64,000 nucleotides of DNA from positions 34,555,315 to 34,619,314 of the forward strand of contig NW_024037069.1 of assembly GCF_015706575.1 (NCBI RefSeq). Direction: 5' to 3'. Each line of letters starts with the position of its first letter. Positions within the stretch are counted from its first letter, which is position 1. Position numbers and translations under genes: made by a program. Below are positions 11,001 through 23,000 of this stretch, piece by piece. Source of the DNA: Patiria miniata. Lineage: Eukaryota; Echinodermata; Asteroidea; Valvatida; Asterinidae. Under the pieces are notes generated by a model that was not told where the DNA came from, searched no databases, and saw only the letters and a list, made by a program, of their open reading frames with translations.

Positions 11001-14000
11001 TTTGGAACCAACCTACTGGGGCTGGTTGCATCGCTGGTAACCAATAGCCGCGCGCATTCATAACGCTAGCAGAGAGCCAGGATCCAGAAGTTTTGCGATG
11101 ACATTTTTACCAGCGTTCAACTAGAGACGTTCGCACATTGCTATTAGTACGCAGGCGTAAGGTACGTCACAAATCAACCACTAGTCGACTAATGGTCCTT
11201 GCCCGAACTTGGCCTATGCAAAGCGGATTTGATGTCACAAAATCACTTTATCAGTAAAAATTGCATGAATTGTAATATTTTTGCATTCGCATCAGCGGTT
11301 GGTGTGAACAGGCACGATCACGTCTTATTCCTGATAAATAATCCATTGTCTCTCTGCCGACAGACTATACAGTCCCTGGGCAGACAGGTAGATTCATTAG
11401 AAAGGGAGAGAGACCGGAACCAGACCTATCTCCGTCGCCTGGACCAGGAGTTGTCGTCCGTAAACCAACGCCTCCAGGAGGGCGGAGTTATGCTGGAGAC
11501 TGAGAGGAAGGTAGAGGCGTGGAAGCGAGAGGTCACGCTGCAGCTTGGCGACCTGCAGGGTCAGGTCACGGCGCAGCGGAGGGGCGGCCATGATGGGGGT
11601 TACCGTGGCGATGAGGTTGTGGATGCGTTGACTAGAGAGGTTCATGATTTGTAAGTAGACACAATAGAAGTTTAAAACCAAGGGACTACTTCTTTATTCA
11701 TGAACACGCCAGGAATATCTCCATCTGAAAGAGATCCATGTACGAAAAAGGAAACATATTGCAAATAGAATGAGAACATTACAAGTTATAGTCCTTCCTT
11801 TAGAAATGGTGTTTTTAAACAAAAATTTCAGTAAAACAGAAGAGAACTGATGATCACCCTGTCATTTTTGTGCACCTAAACAAAGTTTAGGGAGACACTG
11901 ATGACCAGTATGATCGTAGACCCGTATGTTAAAGTTTTGAAACAAATGTAAATGACTTCTACATGCTTTCACGAATTTTGATGAAACTTGGATGCAGTGA
12001 CCGTTGGGTGGAAAGACACAATTTTTCATTGGATTACTGAGGTCAAAGGTCATGTAGGGGTCATTAGAGGTCATTGTTCAAATATGCTTCAAATGTTTCT
12101 TTGTCTACAAAAGTTCATGGATTTTCATGTAACTTGGATGGAGTGATCCTTGGATGGGGGTTCATCACACGTCTTCTGAAATTGCAGGTCAAAGGTCATA
12201 TGGGGGTCATTTGAGGTCGTTGTTTAAAAATTCCAAAAATTTGACTTTTTTAAGAACACAATATAAATAGGGATTGCCCATGGAAAAAGGCGACACTTGG
12301 GATCCGGGGACCACTTGTTTCAGAACTGTATACTTCAGAAACCTGGAAAGTTTTTCTGCTAAACATTTGTTTGACTATATCTTTTTGTTTGATACAGCAA
12401 GCGACAGATGCAGGAAGATCTAGCCGTGTGCAGAAGAGACGTTGAAAGCCTGAACACCAGACTCATGAGACACGAGATTGATATAAGCAGCAACCAAGCT
12501 GATGGAAAAGATCTGGGCAGGAGGCTAGATCACATGGATAGGGTAAGAACAATGTCTGTATTAGGAGATTTGTAGCCTGAACACCAGACTCATGAGGCAT
12601 GAGATTGATATAAGCAACAACCAGGCTGATGGAAAAGATCTGGGCAGGAGGCTAGATCACATGGATAGGGTAAGAACAATGTCTGTATTAGGAGATTCAT
12701 AGCCTGAACGCCAGACTCATGAGGCATGAGATTGATATAAGCAACAACCAAGCTGATGGAAAAGATCTGGGCAGGAGGCTAGATCACATGGATAGGGTAA
12801 GAACAATGTCTGTATTAGGAGATTTATAGCCTGAACACCAGACTCATGAGGCATGAGATTGATATAAGCAACAACCAGGCTGATGGAAAAGATCTGGGCA
12901 GGAGGCTAGATCACATGGATAGGGTAAGAACAATGTCTCTATTAAGAGATTCATAGCCTGAACACCAGACTCATGAGGCAAGAGATTGATATAAGCAACA
13001 ACCAAGCTGATGGAAAAGATCTGGGCAGGAGGCTAGATCACACGGATAGAATAAAAACAAAGGGACTTTTTAAGACCAAGGCTTTGTCTACTGTGTACCC
13101 TTGTCTACTGCTTCAGATTTGTGCTTCATTACTTTGAATTTGTTTTCTATTTTTCAGACGTTACTTAGTGTAGCCGACTCACAGCGTAGCCATTCCAGAG
13201 AGCTGAATCATACTCTACAAGGAAGACAGACCAGTGACCAGGAACTATTACAACTGAGGTACGTCTTGCCCCCTTGGGTGGGGAATGGGGGGAGGGAGGG
13301 TGGTCAAGGGGGTATTTTGACTGAGTCACTGACTGACTGATTCACTGTGTGTTATGTGTTAAGCTGAGACTTTCGGTCCAGCTTGACAATGCAATCCTAG
13401 TTTGTTATATTTTTTGTCACAACAATTAAAGCTTAAAAAAAAACACAACAAAGCTGTCTTAACCGTCCTGCTACTTAAACAGTCTCAGACAATCAAAATT
13501 CACTTCCACTTCCTCTGCTATACTTTTAACAAGGCTAGTCACCAGCAGTCAGATCATATGTCAAGCAAGCACTGTGACTAGTCAAACTGGGTCACCAGAC
13601 AAAGCAGGCGCGTTGTGGTCACAGCTGTTTTATCACTCACCCGGAGTCAAAGCATAGCTGTATCAAGTTACTTAAGCAGTCCCGGCCAGTCAATCCTGCT
13701 TTATGTAGGCTAGGGATTCTTAACTTTTGAAAAAAAGTCACTTGTTTGATTTTGACTGAAAGTACTACTTGGCTCAGAATGTTTGCATGGGAGGGGGTTA
13801 ATATTTGTAATAAGTCCAGATATTGCCCTAACATTTTCAAACATAGGGGGGAATTTTGACATCAAGAGAACTTCTTTCTTCCCTAGGGGCGCAAACAGGA
13901 AAGGTTGGTTAAAGGGAATATACATCATTTGCTTTTGCTGTAATTTTCAGAAATGGATTTGGGGGGTTGGAAATATATAGCAAATATAGTTACACTGACT

Positions 14001-17000
14001 TTTTGAGGTTTTGGGTTCGAAAATGCTATAAAAACCAAGAAAAACAATCATTTTCCTGTAGTCTGGTTCCCTGACTCCATTTAAGAAGAAACAGAGCAGT
14101 TTACATATATTGGGGAATTGTAAGGTCAGGGAACCAGTCTAGCTGGCTTGTACCCGTTCATAGGTGTGTAATCGATTGCAAACAAGTGCGATGGTCAATT
14201 GGGGCCAGTATTTGAAAAAAAGCCAGTTTTTTCCAACGCTGGTCGGCCTTGATACAAAAATACCACTTTTCTTGAAAATGACAGTATACCAGGTGCCATG
14301 ATTTACAGGATGCTTTACACTGTCATTCACTAACAGTCCAGCAAGGTATTTCAAAATAATTTGGTAGTTTTATTTTTTGATGTTTGCAAATGTTGTATTT
14401 TCCCTTTAATAAGATGTTTTGACTTGTGCTTGCTTGTAGGTCTGAGTTGAGTCGCTTGATGAGTACCGTTGAGCGACTTGAGAGCGACACGCTCACTGGA
14501 TCACAGAGGATGGCGGAGGAACAACTGAGCATGCTCAAATTGAACTCACCGCATCACAACGGACCATCCACTATCAACAGTCAAGGCAGATTGCCAACAT
14601 CAAAAGGGAACGGTATGTCCAACATATAGAATTGTTTGATATGCAGACTTTATTTCCAAAACGCAATTATTTTGTTAAGTTTTAGATCCCGTCCTCTCCT
14701 GCTTGCGCAAAGTAAGCTTTGACAGCTGGTGTATAGTTAAACGCAAGTTAAGAATACAGCAAAGCGAAAAATAAAGTTAACAAACAGCGCTTATATTGTT
14801 TTTATTCTTTAAAGTTTCATGACCTTTGCAAACTTTTCACCTTTTTCAAATGTATGTGTCACATTTTGGAAATTTAAAACTTTTTATATTCATCATTTTA
14901 TGTTACCACGGTAGCTCCGTTGGTTGTCTAATAACTTAGAAGGTCAAAAGTCATTGCTTTTATTTTGTTTTTGCCACCCTTGGGAGAAAAAGTATTTTTG
15001 ATATTCAGATTTTAAAAATATAGGTAGAATAACAAGCAATGGCAGCCATTTAAAAACAATTTGAAAAATTGCTTGTTATTCTCCTTTTTTTTTTCAAAGG
15101 ACAGATATTCAAAAATCTATCTCATGACATACTCTGTGTGCCAAATGCCATGCTTGTTTTCATCTAAGGCACAATTCCCCCAAATATTTCCCTATCTGCC
15201 CCACTAGTACCACTTCACTCCTCTCCAAAAAAGCTGTCTTTAAAATATCGATTGGACAAATAACTGTTTATTTGTGTGGCATGATGACAAGGCAAGTTTT
15301 GGAATTTTGTAATGCATGCGAAAGAACACCCCGGCACTTGAGATAACGTGTAACTGTCAACGACACAGATTACTAACTTGATGTACTGCAACTCGGTTAC
15401 ATATTGCATGTACCAGTTAATTCTTCTTCAAGAAAGCTGTCTTCAAAACTTGGCTATCAGTAAATACTTTGGTTGCAGCCGACAAGTTACCCCAAAATGC
15501 TGATATCTTGTTCCCCCCCCCCCCCCTCCTCTCCCCCCCCCCCCCAAAAAAAAATCCTTGCCGTTGTTTAAAGTTTTAAAGGAGATGCTCAATAACAGAT
15601 CTGAGAAGCTCAAATGCTCTGAACTTTTTGTTCCGTCACCGTGATATTTTCTTGACTTGCGCGGCCAGGGAATAGTCAGGAAGTGTTTTATTATGTCTGG
15701 GTGTTCTGTTTTTCCATCGCTCGGGCACATTGCACATGACCTAAAAATACCACCGTCTTGAGAATGATTCAACTTATATACGCAAGGAGGGCCAGCTTGT
15801 AGTCTTGTGCAGAGGTCTCGCTGGAATTTTAGTTTGAGTAGGGGTTGGAGGGAGTGTTCGGGGAAGGGTTGGGGTGGGGGTTTAGTGTTGGGGGGACGGG
15901 GTGGGGTGGGGTGGGTTTTGGGGTTGGGGTGGAGAAATTCAAAATTGTGGCTTTATAGATGGAATTAAAAGGGTGGGGGACTTTTCTGTGAGGGTGGGGT
16001 GTGTTAAATAAGCATACTCTGTGTATTATTGCAGGGAAGCACATTTGAAGCATAGCATTTCTCATATTCAGCGTGGCACATGATTTTCAAGTAAATTGGA
16101 CAAGTTTTTCAGTGTTGGAAGGGAAGTCTCACTTGTTTTCTGTCAGCTTAGCGGGAACACAACGCTTTGGTATGAGGTGTGCATCATAAACTGGTACCCG
16201 ATTATCAGACCTCTGATGCCAGTAACCAGTTTGAGATTATGAGATCGGTTACCTACACCGAGTTTTACAAATAATTTAGCAGATGCCCCTCCCTCCCCCT
16301 GGAGAGCATGAGGCAAGCATCTTTAACACAGATAAACACTTGTGTGGTATGGCTTTGTCTGAAGTTGCCCACGGCCCTTCAGTAATGTATGAGCTGTGAA
16401 AAGCGGATAAGAAAATGTGACAGGGGATATATAACTTTTTACTTGAGTTGCATGACAAGGCAAGTTTTCAAATCTTGTCATGCATTCAAAAGAACACCCC
16501 TGGCACTTGAGATAACGTGTGACTGTCAACGACACAGATCATTAATTTGATGAAGTGCTGTCGTACGAGGATGACTGTTTCGCAGATAGAACATTCGACA
16601 TGCACAGAAGACGCCGCTGACTAACGTCGATTCTGAGAACAAAACTTTGACGCCCATTTTCTAAATATCACACCGGTGACTTGCAATAATCTTTTTTTTT
16701 TTATAGAAAGAAATTACCTCAATCAATGTTTTAAAAAGTCTCTTTTTAAAGATGGTCAAAAATAGCTCACCTCAGCCCGCCTTATTGATTAAGTCATTCA
16801 CTTGGCTGAACATCTTGACTTGCTCATGCCAGTGCGCTGGTTCCCGGACATCGGGAACCACTTTTGGTGAGTTTCCCACCTAGCAGCGTTGCACTTCTTG
16901 TCACAGGATGTGGCCTGGGATCTGTCCAGCCATACTCAATCCGTCCCGCCTGTTCAAACCTTGACACTTGTTGCGATCTTTTCGTCTTCTCATTAAAACC

Positions 17001-20000
17001 TGATTCATGATTTGAAAAAAGGAAAAGACACATTTACGCCACATGGTTTTGACAACTGAGCTTAAGCAGTCGGAGGCTTTTATAAGGCGCGGAGTGAATC
17101 ATACCGTATAACATTGGCGTGAAAATCCTGGTTAATTATGCGATGCAAGACACCATGTTTCAATCGTTTCTACTTGAACTCTTTCATCCGGCCTGTTTTG
17201 CTGACACGTGGGCCAACCGAAGCCTAATTAAGCCATAACAATCCCAGACCTGCGATGTCCGCTTAACCTTTGCCCAAATTAAGATCCCAGGTACGCATTG
17301 TGTCAGCGCGGCCACATCAAAACCTTGCTCTCGTTAAAACAACGTCAAGATGAGTTACCCTCACACAAGAGGACCGGTGATCGCTGGATATGAGTTGCAC
17401 GCGGGGCTTCCTGAACTCTATCAAAGCCACTAATCTTATATCAAACTGCTGAAGTGTGCATCCATGCTACCCGGAAGGTTCTCCTTTATCGGACCAGCTT
17501 TCTCTTCTTTTTTTTTTTTTTTATAAAACCAATTTACATCCTGAAAGCTTGATGAGTCACAATGTGGAACTCGTGAGAAGTAATTGGCTCAATTACGTGG
17601 CAGGATTGTGCAAAGTCAGGTTTAATTGAGTGCAGCACTGGCTTAATTGTCCCACAAGTTGGGGTCATTTTATGTCATTTTTTTTTACCTCAGATTTTTT
17701 ATTATTTAAAACATGTGAGCTACCCTTTACGAAAATAGCTGTTAGGTTGTTCTGATAACAGTCAGTTTGTTTCAAAGATGTCAGTTTTTTTCAAAGGTTT
17801 CAAATATTGTTTGGTACCTTCTGTCATTAACCTTGTTTTATAGGCTTGGAAAATGATTGTTGTGACCTAAATTAATTGTTCTAACAAAAGTTAGTTGAAT
17901 TGTTCTAACAAAAGTTAGTACTGGTACATGTAGTTGAAGAAGTGTCTTATTGGTAATGGTATATATACTACTTTTGGTGTCACATGAGATTTATTCATTA
18001 AAACTGTGGCAGTTCCAGTGGGTTTAACTTCTAATTCTCTGGGACATTGCTGTTATGAACTTTCTGAATTCTACCAAATTTAAACCTCCTCTGTACAGGA
18101 GGTACATTAATCTACCCCAACTTTCAAGCTACATCAGGCTCCATGTTAAGTAATCCTGGCAGAGCACTTCCTTCTTCAAACCCAGAATTTAATCCTCCAA
18201 AACTTTCTGGTGGATTTTGAAGATATAGGAGCTTCTGTAAAGTCAGAACAATCAGAAAGTTCCAGATGAAACTGGGCTGTTCCATCTTTTGGCAAGATGA
18301 CATAATTGGTACTTCGGACTGTTGTAAGTCCTACATTTGTGGTTGCCGGAAAATTTTCAATAAATTGAACTTAAATGTTTGTCACAGTGAAACTTTCCTA
18401 AGTTTCAAGGGTCGATCAGGAGCGAATTCCCATCTTTGACCCTGTAGGATGTACCACTATATCACCACACTAGTTTTTGGTTTGTCATGGTCTAAGTGTC
18501 TCCACGTGCAAACCACATACTTCACACATTTACCCTAATGGAAACAACCTTGGGACCACTTACATCTCACGTTATATTCAGGTCAAGGGATAATATTATG
18601 GTGTGCCTGTACTGTGTCGCGGTGTCAGATTGTAACACGGATAATGACAGAGCATTTCGGTACCGTAATTCACCACAGACTGTGGATTAATATGGTGTTG
18701 GAGAGTTCAACAGGGAATATGGTTCAAGTCACATTTGATTTTGAAGTTTTTAGCCCACAGCTTCTTTTGGAAGATATCCGACCAGTGATTTTTGGCAGAC
18801 AGCGTTGGGGATTTAAAACCAGAGAGTCATCTCAAGTGTCATCTCAAATTGTTCAGCCTATGGCTTGAAGACTCTGGCTACTTCAGGTAGATGCAGTTCT
18901 AGCTATAACCCTAACCATGCTATATGCAACAGAATTGCAACGAGGGTAAAAAGTTGTTGCATACTGTTGCAGTAAGCAGGCAACTCAAGTCTCAGTGCTT
19001 GTTGCTTGTTGCATTTAGCAGGGTAACTGCTCATACCGGTAGTGCCAAGGTGATACAACATCCACTGTTGCATTTGGTTGCATTTAGCAGGGTAACTGCT
19101 TGGTGCCAAGGCTAGTATGCACTGGGTTCACTGCACAATGCAACAGAGAAGCCACTGTTGCAATTTGTTGCATTTAATAGCAGGGTTCTTGTTTCAGCCA
19201 CGTTGTTGCATTTGACAGGGTGCAGATGCCCAGTAGGCCAACATTTAGAATATTGCCATTAGAAAGGCTTTTAAATGACTCTGACGACATCGATGACTAT
19301 TGAAGCCATTAACTGGTTTTTCCATTTTGTTTTTCCCCAGATCAGGGGTCTTGGGTAAAATGTGGATTCCATGTGCTGTGCATGGACTGTCTTTCCTTAT
19401 AACATAATTGTGATGATGCATGGCTGCTAAAGTCCTTAGCAAGTCAGAAGAAAGATAACATGCATCTTGCATTTTCACTCGTTCAGTTGTTATGATTCTC
19501 CACATTGGCCCAAAACAAATGGACAGAATTGAGGAATTCTGCTTTTGAAGGAAACAAAAACTAATGTTTGTATTTAACATTAGTGTACAACTTGTGATAG
19601 TTTTGCTAAATTAAATTCTGACAGTTTTCCAGCATTATCTAACCCTCTAACAATCCAAAGAATTTGGTCACCAAAGTGTAACATATACATGTACCCTTGA
19701 CCCTACAATACTTTGTGACTTTAGACAATGGAATGTTTACAGAATGTATTTTAAGGTTTTCCCTCCAGGATGTAGCCCGAAAAAAAAAGTTTGAAGGGCT
19801 CTAACGACATATCCCCACAAGTTTCTCATAGCAGAAAGGAATCTATAGGGCCTATTAGCTTTTGCCCTTCACCGACATATAAACACTGTATACTCAGTGT
19901 GTTACCTCCCAAAAGGAAAGTTGGAAAGAATCACTCGGCTGGGACTTGAACCCACGACCTCCTGCTTTCTAGTGCAGACGTCTTGCCTCTCAACCACCGC

Positions 20001-23000
20001 ACTTGCGGGATCGGTTCTGTTGAACGGGAAATTGAAAGCTGGTTAACTGTTTGAAATGTTGGCATGTGAACAGGGTGATGAAGTTGCAATATTTTCACCG
20101 AACACGCGTTACTAATTTGAAAGTTGATAGACCCCACCGGCTGAATTTGGCACCCTGCCTTTTTTCTCTCTATTTAGTAGCTCAGCAGGAAACACTAATA
20201 AGCTTCATATCTGTTGGTACTTGTGAACGACTGGTCTGTATTAAGAGATGGGATGTCTCAGGATATTTCCCTCACTTTTGTAAAAACGTGGGCTGTGGCA
20301 CACATTTCTCTCACCCTCCTAAATTGGATCATATGGCAACCACATGCATTCCTTTTTCACTTTTCCTGGAGTTTTTCACTGGCAAGACCTTGTGATGAGT
20401 CACAGAAATTACATTTATTTAGAAACCCATCACGATTAAATCTACCAAAATCCGTTGGCATGGTTTGCCAGTATTTGGATTGATTTAGGACAAGTTGACG
20501 TAGATCTTGATTGGTAACCATGGTAACTTCTTAGACCTTGTGATGGGTAACATTCCTCAAAAATCCTCCAAAACCTGATGGATTTTTTGAAGGGCCTTAG
20601 TTATTGACTTTACGATGAAACTTAGTATCAGTTTTTGTCCCTGGAAGCTTAGTCCTGACTTCAATTTTTTTTTTCTTCATGAACATCCTCCTACTGAAAT
20701 AAATGTCACACACCATCAAAAACTCTATCCACTCCCTCTCCTATAGCTACATTGTATTCAGCTGGTCACCAACTGTACCCCTATGGATTAAACTGTATAA
20801 CTGTCAAAGCCTGTTGAAGGGGCTTTGTAGGGCGACCATTAATACTGCTACAGCTTGTGTAGCAGCCATTTTAAAGGGTGACTGCTCTATGTTCCGACAC
20901 CCCTATGTTCCGACAACCTAGATCGTGTTACTCCCGGTTAGGGTTAGGGTTAGGAATAGGAATAGGTATATGTGCAGTCGGAACATAGGGGTGTCGGAAC
21001 ATAGAGGTGTAACCTTTTAAAGGGTGATGCCTTTGCTTGGCTGGAATGCATGAGTGAACCTTTTGTGCCTTCATTGTTACTCAATTATAATAACAAAGAA
21101 CACCCTCTGAGACACCTGCAATGCATAAGGTCTATAGAGCTCTTGGTGGCTTTGCTCCACCTTCTTCACATTCCTCAAAAATCTTCCAAATCCTGATGGA
21201 TTTTTTTAAGGGAGGGTCAGGGTATAGGACTAGTGAAGTAGGCAAGGAGTTTAGTGTGACATAGTTATGCCAACTTTCAACTCAAACTTAATAAATGCAA
21301 TTTTTTTCAGCAGAAATCGGTCGCTGGAAGATGACAGCACCAAGCAAGAAGGCCAGTAAGCCACTCAGGAGGGCTATGGCTCAACCCACCCAGCAGCCAT
21401 TATCAGACAGTGATGACCTAGACGCTAGCCTGAGCCTGAGTCTGGCCAGCTCGGACAGTGAGGAGTTTTCCCTGGACCTTCCCCCGCACAGGGCCAAGAA
21501 TGTCCAGAGAAGTATGAAGTCTGCTTATACAAGAGGTAAAGCAAGATTGAGATCTGTGAGGGATATGTAGGGTGGCATGGGTGGCTAGTGCGTAAGGGCA
21601 ATTCCACGGTTACTCACGTTACATTTTCGTAACAAGAGTAACCGATTTTGTGCGTCTTGTTTATCATACATAGCACATTTTTCTGGATGTCATCTTTGGT
21701 GCTTAGGTACATGTAGGTCTAGGTCTACTCTATCTACCATTGGGATAACAGTTATTAAACCTTTTCAGTAAGGTAATTACAGCCCAAGGAAACTCAAAAG
21801 TACATCAAAAATGTAACGTGAGTAACCGTGGAATTGCCAATAAGGTGCTCGCCTCTCAACACTGCGGCCCTGGTTCGATTCCATGCTTGGGTCATATGTG
21901 AGTAGAGTTGTTCATTGATTCCCTCCTGTGCCTCAAAGGTTTATCTCCCTGCCTCCTCCCCCCCCCCTTCCCTTTCTCTCTCCCCCCCCCCCCCCCCCCC
22001 CCCCCTTTTGACCTGGCTGTGCCCGTGGTAAGACATGGGACATAAGGTGGTTGCCTAAGGCACCTTTACATGTACAGGTGTATATGCCTTCAGCTTGACC
22101 ACATTGTAGCTGCGTCCTCTGCAATTCAGTTTCTCAACTGCGAGCGAAATGATTAGCTCCCCCCCCCCTTTCCCCCCCCCCCAAAAAAAAAAAAACTGTT
22201 AAGATTATTTTCTTGAAAATGAATGTTGTCTCACAAATACATTTTAATTTTTGTCTTCTTGTTTATCTATCAGTTTTCCTTCATCAAATATGATCAAACC
22301 AGATTGGACATGTTCTACAAGTATAAACGATCCTTATCTAAAGTTGCCAGAAAGGGAGAAATTGTAGGATATGTGAAACATTCTCGATTCCTTCCGAGTG
22401 GTTTCTCAAAAGCTCAGTGACTTGCTGACTCATTATGTTCCAATTGGTTGACATTTCCCCCTAAAAATTAATTCATACGTGTAAGTTCAAAGCACTGCCT
22501 TTTTAATCACTTTTTGTTTTATCTTCATGAAATCTGTCTAAAGGAACTGCAAAAAGAGGAGAGAGGCTTAGGCAAATATTTGGTCCAACTCTTCCCTCTG
22601 ATGAGTAAAACCGATGCCAGAAGTCACGTACCCTATTTTATGTTCAAGTCCAAAATTGTCTTGACGTGCCAATTATCCCCGGGGTCGTGAAATGAGGTGC
22701 AGTTTACAGTTCCAATTAACAAGACTTTCCCATGTTTACATGAGCCGCCACGTGCGCGTGGTCGCGGGCAAGCTTTTCTGGTTTCCTCAATTTATCCAAG
22801 ATTGGCGCTGATGTCGCGATTTGCAGGACATTGCCATCAATCAAAATTTAGGTCCCAGACGGAAGAATTAAAATATCAAAAAAACTTGAAAAGGTTTTGA
22901 AAGGTTTTGTAGAGGTTTCAAGAAGAGATTGCTGTTCTTTTTGACCAAAACCAAATGTTAGACAAACGAACGAAATGTCAAATATCCCATGGGTCAAATT

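Noticed and set aside
19931-20137. Minus-strand peptide ending SALESRRSWVQVPAE as coding
   Set aside because: This is the known artefact of translating the tRNA-like head of a SINE.
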